Below, piece by piece: positions 56,080-64,000 of a DNA stretch of 64,000 nt (position 1 is the first letter of the stretch; each line of letters opens with the position of its first letter). The DNA is from Psychrobacter pacificensis. Lineage in GTDB: Bacteria; Pseudomonadota; Gammaproteobacteria; Pseudomonadales; Moraxellaceae. Below the pieces are notes generated by a model. It saw only the letters and a list, made by a program, of their open reading frames with translations, did not search any database and had not been told where the DNA came from. The stretch covers positions 1 through 64,000 of the forward strand of contig NZ_FNAL01000009.1 in NCBI RefSeq assembly GCF_900101915.1, in the 5' to 3' direction. Made by a program: the position numbers and the translations under genes.

Positions 56080-58722
56080 ATGTCTACTGCTGAAACCGAT
56101 GCTCAGATCATCAACCCTGAAATGCCAGATGTACCCCCACATGCACCAAGTAAAATTAATCTAAAGGATTACCAAAAACCAAGTTTTGATGTGGAAACGG
56201 TCCATTTGGACATTAAGCTGTTTGAAGATTATGCTCAGGTAAATAGTACGCTTAAGATGGTACGCCAAACCATAGGGGATATTGTCTTATTTGGCGAATC
56301 GTTAGAGCTGCTGTCTATTATCATGAATGATAAAGCGTTAACATCTGAGCACTACCAGCAAGAAGATGGCAAGCTAACGATTTATGAAGCACCTGATGAG
56401 GTTACCTTAGACATTCAGGTACGTATCTGCCCGCAAACTAACACCGCGCTTGAAGGTCTATACATGGCAGGTAGTGGTGACGACACGATGTTTGTGACTC
56501 AGTGCGAACCAGAGGGTTTCCGTAAGATTACTTTTTATCCTGATCGCCCTGATGTACTCGCGATATTTACCACTCGACTGGAAGCCGATAAGCGCTATCC
56601 GACGTTATTGGCTAACGGTAATTTAGTTGAAGCAGGCGAGGTTGCTGATGCGCCAGAGCGTCATTATGCGATTTGGCAGGATCCAACCAACAAGCCCAGC
56701 TATTTATTTGCCTGTGTTATTGCTGATTTGGATGTATTGACAGACTCTTATACGACCAGCGAAGGTCGGGACGTATTACTTGAGGTTTACGCAAAATCTG
56801 CCGATATCGATAAATGCGATGTTGGTATGCAAGCCTTAAAAGACGCCATGAAGTGGGATGAGGTCAATTACGGCCGAGCCTATGATTTAGATCGCTATAT
56901 GATTGTGGCGGTCAGTCAGTTTAATATGGGCGCAATGGAGAATAAGGGTCTTAATATCTTTAACACCGCTTGCGTGTTATCGAGCCCTGAGACCACTACT
57001 GATGCGCGCAGTTTTAGCGTAAAAGCCATTATTGCTCACGAATATTTCCATAACTGGACGGGTAACCGTATCACGTGCCGTGACTGGTTTCAGCTGTGTT
57101 TGAAAGAAGGTTTTACGGTTTACCGTGATCAGTCGTTTTCAGCAGATCAACAATCAAGTGCGGTACAGCGTATCGATGATGTAGCGACACTACGCGCGCA
57201 TCAGTTTGCAGAAGATGCAGGCCCATTAGCACATCCTGTACGTCCAGAGAGCTTTGTTGAGATTAATAACTTTTATACGACGACCGTCTATGAGAAAGGC
57301 GCTGAAATCGTACGAATGATTGCGAACACATTAGGGCCGGATGATTTTCGCAAAGGAACAGACGAGTATTTCCGTCGTTATGATGGACAAGCGGTCACGG
57401 TAGAAGACTTTTTATCAGCCCTTAGCATCACTGATGACAAAATCGAGGACTTTATCGACTGGTATCGTCAGCCAGGTACGCCAGTGGTATCGGGCTCTCA
57501 AACTTATGATAGTGCAGCGCAGACATTAACGATTACCTTGAATCAGCAAACACGTCATGTGAAAGGCTTTGATGCACCAAAACCGTTGCCGATACCTGTA
57601 GCAACCGCACTGTTTGATAAAGACTCAGGCGCTATCGTCGCTGAGCATATGTTATTGCTTGACGAGGCGACGCAAACGTTTGTGTTTGAAAATGTCGCAA
57701 GTGAGCCTGTTGTGTCTTTACTGCGTGATTTTAGTGCGCCAGTACAGCTCAACTATGATTACCAAGATGCAGACTTAGCATTTTTGCTCAAGCATGAAAC
57801 CAATGGGTTTAACCGCTGGCAAGTCACCCAAATGCTGGTCAACCGTATTTTACTGCAAAGCCAAGGTGCGAAGAGCAGTCCTGATGTGTATTTAGAAGCC
57901 TTGGCACAGACGTTGCCCGTTTTAGCAGCTGATGATGCGATGCTGGCCGCACGATTACTTGATATTCCATCAGCGCAAGAGCTGGCTTCTGCTATTCCTC
58001 AAGACTACGATCCGGTACTAGTGAAAGAGCAGCGCGATGGACTATATCAGCAAGTAGCAGATAAATTAAAAGATCAATGGGCTACGTTATACAATGATCT
58101 GCCAATGCAGTCTTATGAAGACAGTGCTCAAGCTCGAGGCATTCGTGCGCTGCGTAATGTGGTGCTTGATATGGCACTGACTGCTAACGTTGAAGGTGCA
58201 GCCGATTGGGCACAACAGCAATATGATCATGCTAGCTGTATGACAGAGCGTTTTGGTGCGTTGAAGGCGATGGTCAACCATCAGCTGCCAAAAGCCAATC
58301 ATTATTTGACCGATTTCTATAAGCGTTTCCAAGCAAATGATCTGGTGATTGATTTGTGGTTCAGTGTGCAAGCCGCCGCTGATGATGTGACACCTGATGT
58401 TATCAAGTCGTTAATTGCGCATACCGATTTTGATTGGAATACCCCTAATCGTGTCCGTTCAGTTATCGGCGCCTTTAGCTCACAACCAACAGTACTATGG
58501 ACAGCAGAGGGTCTGAAGATGTATACAGACGTGATCAAAAAACTCGATGATGCCAACCCTGTATTGGCGTCGCGACTGCTACAAGTGCTGGCACGCTGGA
58601 ATACGTTGGCTGAACCACGTCGTCAAATGGCACATGAGCAGCTAACAGACTTGCGCAAGAACGTTTCATCTAAGCATGTGCTTGAAAGCTTAGAGAGTGT
58701 ATTAGGTGCTGCAAATAGCTGA
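56080..58722 (+). CDS. pepN: Aminopeptidase N (M1 family)
   Basis: This 880-residue zinc aminopeptidase removes N-terminal residues in the cytoplasm. GAMENKGLNIFNT is the substrate-binding GxMEN motif. HEYFHNW (His 320, Glu 321, His 324) and the second Glu in LKEGFTVYRDQSF complete the zinc site. The length and HEYFHNWTGNRITCRDWFQL match E. coli PepN. AGGAAA precedes the start. A terminator follows. Confidence 0.97.
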   Translation: MSTAETDAQIINPEMPDVPPHAPSKINLKDYQKPSFDVETVHLDIKLFEDYAQVNSTLKMVRQTIGDIVLFGESLELLSIIMNDKALTSEHYQQEDGKLTIYEAPDEVTLDIQVRICPQTNTALEGLYMAGSGDDTMFVTQCEPEGFRKITFYPDRPDVLAIFTTRLEADKRYPTLLANGNLVEAGEVADAPERHYAIWQDPTNKPSYLFACVIADLDVLTDSYTTSEGRDVLLEVYAKSADIDKCDVGMQALKDAMKWDEVNYGRAYDLDRYMIVAVSQFNMGAMENKGLNIFNTACVLSSPETTTDARSFSVKAIIAHEYFHNWTGNRITCRDWFQLCLKEGFTVYRDQSFSADQQSSAVQRIDDVATLRAHQFAEDAGPLAHPVRPESFVEINNFYTTTVYEKGAEIVRMIANTLGPDDFRKGTDEYFRRYDGQAVTVEDFLSALSITDDKIEDFIDWYRQPGTPVVSGSQTYDSAAQTLTITLNQQTRHVKGFDAPKPLPIPVATALFDKDSGAIVAEHMLLLDEATQTFVFENVASEPVVSLLRDFSAPVQLNYDYQDADLAFLLKHETNGFNRWQVTQMLVNRILLQSQGAKSSPDVYLEALAQTLPVLAADDAMLAARLLDIPSAQELASAIPQDYDPVLVKEQRDGLYQQVADKLKDQWATLYNDLPMQSYEDSAQARGIRALRNVVLDMALTANVEGAADWAQQQYDHASCMTERFGALKAMVNHQLPKANHYLTDFYKRFQANDLVIDLWFSVQAAADDVTPDVIKSLIAHTDFDWNTPNRVRSVIGAFSSQPTVLWTAEGLKMYTDVIKKLDDANPVLASRLLQVLARWNTLAEPRRQMAHEQLTDLRKNVSSKHVLESLESVLGAANS

Positions 58723-58765
58723 TTGATAATAGCTAGGAAATAATTTAGCTGTAGTATTAACTTTA

Positions 58766-58802
58766 AAATAAAGCCAACCTCAAACTAGAGTTGGCTTTAT
58801 TT
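58766..58802 (+). terminator. Terminator of pepN
   Basis: AAGCCAAC pairs with GTTGGCTT around an 11-nt loop, with A/T tracts at both sides. It lies about 45 bases past the stop. Confidence 0.8.
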
Positions 58803-58877
58803 AATTGAGCGTATAGCATTAATTGTCATTAAGAATTAAGCTGCTCAAGAAAATGTTTTTCTTAAAATTCTCCCAAT

Positions 58878-58915
58878 AAAAAGCCCCTTTCGTGTCAGTA
58901 CGAAAAGGGCTTTTT
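58878..58915 (-). terminator. Terminator of the DAHP synthase gene
   Basis: AAAAGCCCCTTTCG pairs with CGAAAAGGGCTTTT (one bulge) across a loop; on the minus strand it ends in T5. It lies about 35 bases past the stop. Confidence 0.85.
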
Positions 58916-58951
58916 AGTTTTTGCTTGACGATATACTATCGTTAATGGCTA

Positions 58952-60034
58952 TTAGCGGTTTGGTAGCACATCTTTTACCATATCACGCAAGCCGCGCAAT
59001 GCGGTGACAGTGCTATCCCAGTCTAGACAGCCATCAGTGATAGATTTACCGTACTCAAGCTGACTTAAATCGGCGGTTAGTTTTTGATTGCCGCCTTTTA
59101 GGTGACTCTCAATCATCATGCCAATGATTGATTTATTACCATTTTGAATTTGCTCAGCGACGTTTTGGATAACCATCGGCTGCAAGTAAGGGTCTTTACC
59201 TGAGTTGGCATGGCTTGAGTCAATCATGATTTTGCCATTGGTTTTGCCTTTTGCCAGTTCGTTCTCAACTTGAGCAACTGCCGTTTCATCATAATTAGGC
59301 TTGCCATTACCACCGCGGAGTACCACGTGTGCGTAAGGGTTGCCTTTCGATTTGATGATAGAGACCTTACCATCTGAGGATAGACCTAGGAAGCTATGCC
59401 CTTCTTTAACGGCTTGCATCGCATTGACAGCAACCGTCATACCGCCGTCAGTACCGTTTTTGAAGCCAACTGGGCAAGATAAGCCTGAGCTCATTTCACG
59501 GTGTGTTTGGCTCTCGGTGGTACGGGCGCCAATCGCTGACCAGCTGATCAAATCCTGAATGTACTGCGGCGTGTTTGGATCAAGGGCTTCAGTCGCACAA
59601 GGCAAGCCTTTTTCATTCAAATCAAGCAATAACTTGCGCGCCGTACGCAAGCCCTTTTCGATATCAAAGCTGTCATTCATGTCAGGGTCATTAATCATAC
59701 CCTTCCAACCGACTGTGGTACGAGGTTTTTCAAAATAAACACGCATGACGACAAATACGCTGTCTTCGATCTCTTTTGCCAATACGGCTAAGCGATCGGC
59801 ATACTCATGGGCCGCTTTAATATCGTGGATAGAGCAGGGTCCAATGACCACAAACAGACGCTTGTCTTTACCATCCAAGATATTTTGGATCGTTTGGCGA
59901 CCGTTTAGTACGGTTTTGTATGCATCGTCTGACAGAGGTAGCTCAGCTTTTAGCTCAGCGGGAGTAATCAAAGGAATAAATTTTTCAATATTCACGTCGT
60001 CAATGTCTGCATTATGGGTAACTGATGTTGTCAT
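58952..60034 (-). CDS. 3-deoxy-7-phosphoheptulonate synthase, class I (AroG-type)
   Basis: This enzyme condenses phosphoenolpyruvate and erythrose-4-phosphate, the first step of aromatic amino acid synthesis. The 360-residue protein contains VVIGPCSIHDIKAAHEYADRL, YFEKPRTTVGWKGMINDPDMN, SWSAIGARTTESQTHREMSSGLSCPVGFKNGTDG, VLRGGNGKPNYDE and IDSSHANSGKDP, all characteristic of the metal-dependent class I enzyme. Which aromatic amino acid inhibits it cannot be read directly. It has its own terminator and a long AT-rich promoter region. Confidence 0.95.
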   Translation of the reverse strand: MTTSVTHNADIDDVNIEKFIPLITPAELKAELPLSDDAYKTVLNGRQTIQNILDGKDKRLFVVIGPCSIHDIKAAHEYADRLAVLAKEIEDSVFVVMRVYFEKPRTTVGWKGMINDPDMNDSFDIEKGLRTARKLLLDLNEKGLPCATEALDPNTPQYIQDLISWSAIGARTTESQTHREMSSGLSCPVGFKNGTDGGMTVAVNAMQAVKEGHSFLGLSSDGKVSIIKSKGNPYAHVVLRGGNGKPNYDETAVAQVENELAKGKTNGKIMIDSSHANSGKDPYLQPMVIQNVAEQIQNGNKSIIGMMIESHLKGGNQKLTADLSQLEYGKSITDGCLDWDSTVTALRGLRDMVKDVLPNR

Positions 60035-60487
60035 GGTTATATATCGTCTAGCTGATTTATAGGAATATTCATTATGCGGACAAAAGTGTTGGTTGACAAG
60101 GGTAGTCCGGTAGTTAATTGACTGATAACTGGAATGAGGAAACTAAAACTTAGTTATACTTACACATGATTAAGGTTATATTTGAATTCGCAAATGCACG
60201 TTTGGTATTTCGTTTTTTCTGTCTATTAATAAGGATGAATTAAGTGCTGGGTGTTCAACGATCAGACTTTATGCGTGAATTTAGCTATTTGTATCATCGT
60301 CACGTATGATAGCGACCGCGATGGCTTTATGATTGCGCACTAAAACGATTGCACACTAAAACATGAATGCCAAAAAATAGACACAGATAAAATGTGTATG
60401 TCATCAACCTCTATCATTGACTGACTGTGTTATATTTTACAACAACGATTTATTTTATTTGTATATCTTCAATATTGAGAGCTTGTC
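60035..60487. other. Divergent intergenic region between the DAHP synthase gene and lpxB
   Basis: No gene is supported. It contains a 16-bp tandem duplication GATTGC(G/A)CACTAAAAC (60331-60346 and 60347-60362). A 21-codon GTG ORF with AAGGAT upstream (60244) is too short to accept. Promoters for both flanking genes should lie here. Confidence 0.4.
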
Positions 60488-61804
60488 ATGACAGATTCTG
60501 CTACGTCTCATCCACATACTGATTCCATCAGCCAAACAGAGACGGATTTTAATAAACCTAAAACGACTGCCACACCGCTAGTGATAGCCATTGTCGCAGG
60601 TGAAGTGTCAGGTGACAGTTTAGGCGCAGATTTTATGCAACAGATGAATAATCTGCGTGATGACATCGTTTGGGTAGGCGTGGGCGGCACTAAGATGCAA
60701 GCGCAAGGATTGCAAAGCATTTTTCCATTAGAGCGTTTGGCAGTGATGGGTCTGGTTGAAGTCATGGCGCAGCTACCAGATTTGCTCAAAGCACGCCGCG
60801 AGCTATTGAGTGCGTTTAAGACAGCCAATATCGATTGGTTTATTGGTATCGATGCACCTGATTTTAACCTACGGGTCGCTAAAAAACTCAAGCCACAAGG
60901 CGTGTTCTGTGTGCAATATGTCAGTCCTTCTATTTGGGCATGGCGTGAGTCGCGTATCCATAATATTAAAGCGGCAACCCATTTGGTATTGTGCCTATTC
61001 CCATTTGAGCTACCGGTTTATGAGCGTCATAATCATCCGGCGATCTGTGTGGGGCATCCGTTGCTACGAACCATTGATCAAGCATTGATAGACACGCCAA
61101 TCAATCAGCGCCGTAGCGAGCTGGTCTGGCACAATGATGGTTTACAGCAGTTTTTTATTGAACGGTTTGATGATGTCAGCCAGCTTATCTGCGTGATGCC
61201 TGGCTCTCGGCGTGGCGAGATTACCGCTATCTTGCCATTGATGCTTGACGGCATTCAAAAGCTCATATTATTAGACCCAAAACTGTGTTTTATCATTCCA
61301 ACGGTTGATCAAAATCACCAATATATTGTGCAAGAAGTCATTGATCAATGCTCAGAGCAGCTGCGGGCAGCTATTGTCGTCGTTTATGATGATACTCAGC
61401 CAGAGTTTAGTCAGCATGCGATGGCAGCGTCAGATATCGTGATGCTAGCTTCTGGGACAGCAACATTGGAGGCAATGCTGCTTGAGCGTCCGATGGTGGT
61501 GGTTTATCAATTGAATCAGATCACTTATCAGATTGCCAAACGTCTGGTAAAAGTGCCTTATGTGGCACTGCCTAACATTTTGGCTAATGCGCCGATTGTG
61601 CCTGAGCTTATTCAAGAGCAGGCAAGTGGGGATAATATTTGCCGTACGGTGATGCGTCTATTACAACCGCGTGCTTATGCTGAGCAATTAAAAGATCTAT
61701 TAGCGACAAAGCACACGTTGCAGCAGCAAAGCAATCATGAGCCAGCGAATAGCGTGATTGAACAATATTTTATGAGCGATAGTAATGCCTCCAATCTTAC
61801 CTAA
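60488..61804 (+). CDS. lpxB: Lipid-A-disaccharide synthase
   Basis: LpxB joins UDP-diacylglucosamine and lipid X to make the disaccharide backbone of lipid A. The 438-residue protein has [35 protein letters not shown]-like [51 protein letters not shown] and [20 protein letters not shown]. It is longer than the 382-residue E. coli enzyme, owing to an extra 32-residue T/S-rich N-terminus and a Gln/Ser-rich tail. Its stop overlaps the possible rnhB start by 20 bp, so the two form an operon, as in many proteobacteria. Confidence 0.95.
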   Translation: MTDSATSHPHTDSISQTETDFNKPKTTATPLVIAIVAGEVSGDSLGADFMQQMNNLRDDIVWVGVGGTKMQAQGLQSIFPLERLAVMGLVEVMAQLPDLLKARRELLSAFKTANIDWFIGIDAPDFNLRVAKKLKPQGVFCVQYVSPSIWAWRESRIHNIKAATHLVLCLFPFELPVYERHNHPAICVGHPLLRTIDQALIDTPINQRRSELVWHNDGLQQFFIERFDDVSQLICVMPGSRRGEITAILPLMLDGIQKLILLDPKLCFIIPTVDQNHQYIVQEVIDQCSEQLRAAIVVVYDDTQPEFSQHAMAASDIVMLASGTATLEAMLLERPMVVVYQLNQITYQIAKRLVKVPYVALPNILANAPIVPELIQEQASGDNICRTVMRLLQPRAYAEQLKDLLATKHTLQQQSNHEPANSVIEQYFMSDSNASNLT

Positions 61805-62699
61805 CCTAGAAAGACTTTCTAATATTATGCAAATTCAACCTAGCACAAAAAACCTAGCCCAGATAATTGACGTCAGTATTGATCATATTGATGTCAAAGG
61901 GCAGTATATTCAATTGGCGGCGCCTATACGCTTATATGGACAGTTGAATACCTCTAAGCTGTTTGCTCAATATGAGCGCGATGAAGCGCAACGCTTAGAA
62001 CAGTCAATATTAAAAATTGGCGTTGATGAAGCAGGACGTGGACCGTTACTAGGTAGTGTCAATGTGGCCGCCGCGATATTGCCTGCGTCTTGGTCAGGAT
62101 TGATTGAAGAACAACCACTCAAAGACACACCATTGTCGATACTGACAGACTCCAAAAAGCTGAGCGAAAAAAAGCGCGATCTTCTTTATCCATTGGTACA
62201 ACAGCATGCAGTCAGTTATATCATCGCTGATGTACCCGCAGCTGTCATCGATCAAGTCAATATTTTGCAGGCTACCATGCTCGGTATGCGCTTGTGTACG
62301 GAGGCACTGCTAGATGCCGCTCTTACATGCTTGGTGACTAAAAACAATGAGAATACATTGCTTAAACAATTACAAATTGAAGTATTGTTTGATGGTAATC
62401 GCTGTCCTGATTTGAGCCATGCTACATTTCACGAATTGGGCATATCGCCATCTTCTGTTGATTGCCAAGCATGGGTGAAGGGTGATGCACGTCATACCAG
62501 TATCGCAGCGGCTAGTATATTGGCAAAGGTGAGCCGTGATGAGACCATGTATGCCCTTGACATGCAGTATCCAGAATACGGTATTGCCAAACATAAAGGC
62601 TATCCAACTCGCGCACATATGGAAGCCATTGAGAGACATGGTGTCTTATCAGCACATAGGCGCAGCTTTGCGCCAGTGAGAAAGGCATTAGAGAGCTAA
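61785..62699 (+). CDS. rnhB: Ribonuclease HII with an N-terminal extension
   Basis: RNase HII cuts RNA in RNA-DNA hybrids and single embedded ribonucleotides. The catalytic Asp-Glu is in [12 protein letters not shown] (D81, E82 from this start). The other acidic sites are in VLFDGNR and [27 protein letters not shown]. About 65-80 residues precede the first catalytic Asp, against roughly 10 in E. coli. An alternative ATG at 61827 would give a 290-residue protein and remove the overlap with lpxB; neither has a strong ribosome binding site. The extension contains [11 protein letters not shown]-like sequence of unknown role. Confidence 0.93.
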   Translation: MPPILPNLERLSNIMQIQPSTKNLAQIIDVSIDHIDVKGQYIQLAAPIRLYGQLNTSKLFAQYERDEAQRLEQSILKIGVDEAGRGPLLGSVNVAAAILPASWSGLIEEQPLKDTPLSILTDSKKLSEKKRDLLYPLVQQHAVSYIIADVPAAVIDQVNILQATMLGMRLCTEALLDAALTCLVTKNNENTLLKQLQIEVLFDGNRCPDLSHATFHELGISPSSVDCQAWVKGDARHTSIAAASILAKVSRDETMYALDMQYPEYGIAKHKGYPTRAHMEAIERHGVLSAHRRSFAPVRKALES

Positions 62700-62944
62700 T
62701 TTTAAACGACAATATCTCGTCTAGAAATCGTCTAATGATAAAGATTTAATGTACCAGCAGAAAGAAGATATATACCTATGTTAACAAACAGGCAAATTTT
62801 CGGAAAAATAACGAGCGAAAATTTATAAAATGTAATACAATATGTTGCTCTTGGTATAAAGTGCTGTTAAATCAATGACTAAGCTTTTATTTTGAATTTT
62901 ATTCTCACTAGAATTATATATATTACTATTTTATAGGATAAGAA

Positions 62945-64000
62945 ATGATGGCTCATCCCCCTCAAAAGAACCTTGCTGTAGTGCTTTTCTTAGCGGTATT
63001 TTTAACGGCCTGCGGTGGTGGTGGTGACTCTGATAATGGTTCTACATCCAATAATCCACAGAGCGAAACACAAGAAGAGCAAGATAGTGAGCCAAGCGAT
63101 AGTAATCCTACTGAGAATAATCCGCAAGCAGCCTTAAGTGCTAATAATCAATTTAGTCTGGCAAGAACCAGCTGTGGCTTAGGTGGTTTATCTGTTGATA
63201 CCGCGCTTGATGATATTGCGATTAAGCACGCAAACTATATCAAATACGTCTTTGCTAATAGCACGCCGACCAGTTTTAATGCCCATGTCGAAAATAAAAT
63301 CAGCGATATTGCTAGTTTGACAGGTAGCAATAACCCATTCTTCGGTGGATTAGATTTCTCAGATCGCTTATTAAACGCAAAATACAGCAACGCACAATAT
63401 GGTGCCACAGAAAATATTGCTCAATCTGTCTACTTCAATTCAGCAGGAAGCTTTCTGAAAACGGATGTGGTGGCAACATCAATGGCCAAGTCGTTGTTGG
63501 CAGCACCCTATCATTTGCGTTCATTGATGCTACCCACCTCAAGCGCTGTTGGCTCAGGCATGGTTTTATATAAACCGGATGCCAAAAATCCAGCTCTTAA
63601 CCAAGGTTATGTCTTGGTTAGCCATGCCTCAGCGACACAAGCGACCAAAGATACAACCGTGTCAGGTGTTTTTACTTATCCCTGTCAAGGTGTGACTGAT
63701 ACAGTAACTGCTCTGTATAGTGAGTCGCCAAACCCTGTTAAAGGAACAGGTCGCGATTTACGTACCGATCCTATCGGACAGCCTGTTTATGTGAGTATGC
63801 CATCAGCAAACAAAATCAAAGTCAGCAACATCAAGTTCCGAGATACTCAGCGAAATACTAATATACCGATTCAATTGATCGACTTTGATAACGATCCGTA
63901 TGTGAACACCAACTACGCATTACCAGCGAATGAGGCATTTATTTTGCCATTAACAGATGCACTAAAGAGCTGCGAAGTTAATCGCGCGGCAAATCAAAGC
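62945..64000 (+). CDS. CAP-domain lipoprotein, partial (runs off the right edge)
   Basis: The frame is open from 62945 to the last base (352 codons). It starts with a lipoprotein signal (AVFLTACGGGGDS, Cys about residue 23), then a Ser/Asn/Glu-rich linker. The folded part contains RTSCGLGGLSVDTALDDIAIKHANYI and GATENIAQSVYF, which fit a CAP/SCP-like domain (GLxxL..D..L...A..HA and ENIA). Two Cys in the body could pair. AGGA lies 6 bp upstream of the first ATG; a second ATG directly follows. The stop and length are outside the window. Confidence 0.75.
   Translation, partial: MMAHPPQKNLAVVLFLAVFLTACGGGGDSDNGSTSNNPQSETQEEQDSEPSDSNPTENNPQAALSANNQFSLARTSCGLGGLSVDTALDDIAIKHANYIKYVFANSTPTSFNAHVENKISDIASLTGSNNPFFGGLDFSDRLLNAKYSNAQYGATENIAQSVYFNSAGSFLKTDVVATSMAKSLLAAPYHLRSLMLPTSSAVGSGMVLYKPDAKNPALNQGYVLVSHASATQATKDTTVSGVFTYPCQGVTDTVTALYSESPNPVKGTGRDLRTDPIGQPVYVSMPSANKIKVSNIKFRDTQRNTNIPIQLIDFDNDPYVNTNYALPANEAFILPLTDALKSCEVNRAANQS

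Noticed and set aside
55924-56142. Short minus-strand ORF overlapping the pepN start
   Set aside because: Hydrophobic, low-complexity, overlaps the pepN start and has no ribosome binding site.
60244-60309. 21-codon GTG ORF with AAGGAT upstream, as a leader peptide
   Set aside because: It lacks runs of aromatic codons and a terminator/antiterminator pair, so attenuation is not supported.

Overview
The window looks like a chromosomal segment of a gammaproteobacterium of the family Moraxellaceae, most likely Psychrobacter. The protein set points that way: long MaeB, SelO, Cry-DASH, PrpE, an mmsA/mmsB valine cluster, a DAHP synthase, lpxB-rnhB and a fatty-acid desaturase with extended ends. The base composition is moderate to AT-rich. 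The genus is inferred from the overall character of the sequence, not from a database search. Most of the window is ordinary core metabolism.

Region by region: (1) 1-4787 is accessory DNA. It holds the 3' end of an IS256-type insertion sequence, then a short integrative-element module read leftwards: a tyrosine integrase beside the 3' end of a CAU-anticodon tRNA, an unrecognised coiled-coil protein, an AlpA-like regulator and a DUF3631 P-loop protein. (2) 4788-24100 carries the tRNA, pteridine reductase, cca, malic enzyme, selO, desaturase, ugpQ-like phosphodiesterase, a lipoprotein, cobalamin adenosyltransferase, cysS, an MscS channel, guaB, glmM and pdxH. (3) 24100-34280 is a detoxification block. 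It has an EmrAB-type efflux pair, then GST, a DJ-1-like protein, a CurA-like reductase, a YqhD-type alcohol dehydrogenase, a NemR-like TetR regulator and a divergent aldehyde dehydrogenase. Two identical 15-bp palindromes mark the two promoter regions flanking the regulator and suggest one electrophile/aldehyde-responsive regulon. (4) 34399-39929 has a small unknown gene, a 277-bp MITE-like element, a Cry-DASH photolyase gene, two tandem paralogues of an uncharacterised metallo-beta-lactamase-like family and an MFS transporter. (5) 40237-51696 holds a fatty-acyl-CoA ligase, prpE and a nearly complete valine-catabolism cluster (mmsA, acyl-CoA dehydrogenase, enoyl-CoA hydratase, 3-hydroxyisobutyryl-CoA hydrolase, mmsB) with a convergent IclR regulator. 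The valine route ends in propionyl-CoA, the same product as PrpE. (6) 52295-64000 has an outer-membrane protein, an orphan Sfp-type phosphopantetheinyl transferase, a Pal-like lipoprotein, a DUF6231-like protein, pepN, a class I DAHP synthase, lpxB-rnhB, and the start of a CAP-domain lipoprotein that runs off the right edge.

The most interesting non-coding signals are: a family of small inverted-repeat elements with TATAGT ends (three copies, at 11444, 49660 and 54946); the 277-bp MITE-like element at 34834; the repeated TTGGTATA motif in front of the integrase; the ATCGCAA palindrome in front of the AlpA gene; and the 15-bp operators of the aldehyde regulon. No CRISPR array, rRNA or replication origin was seen.
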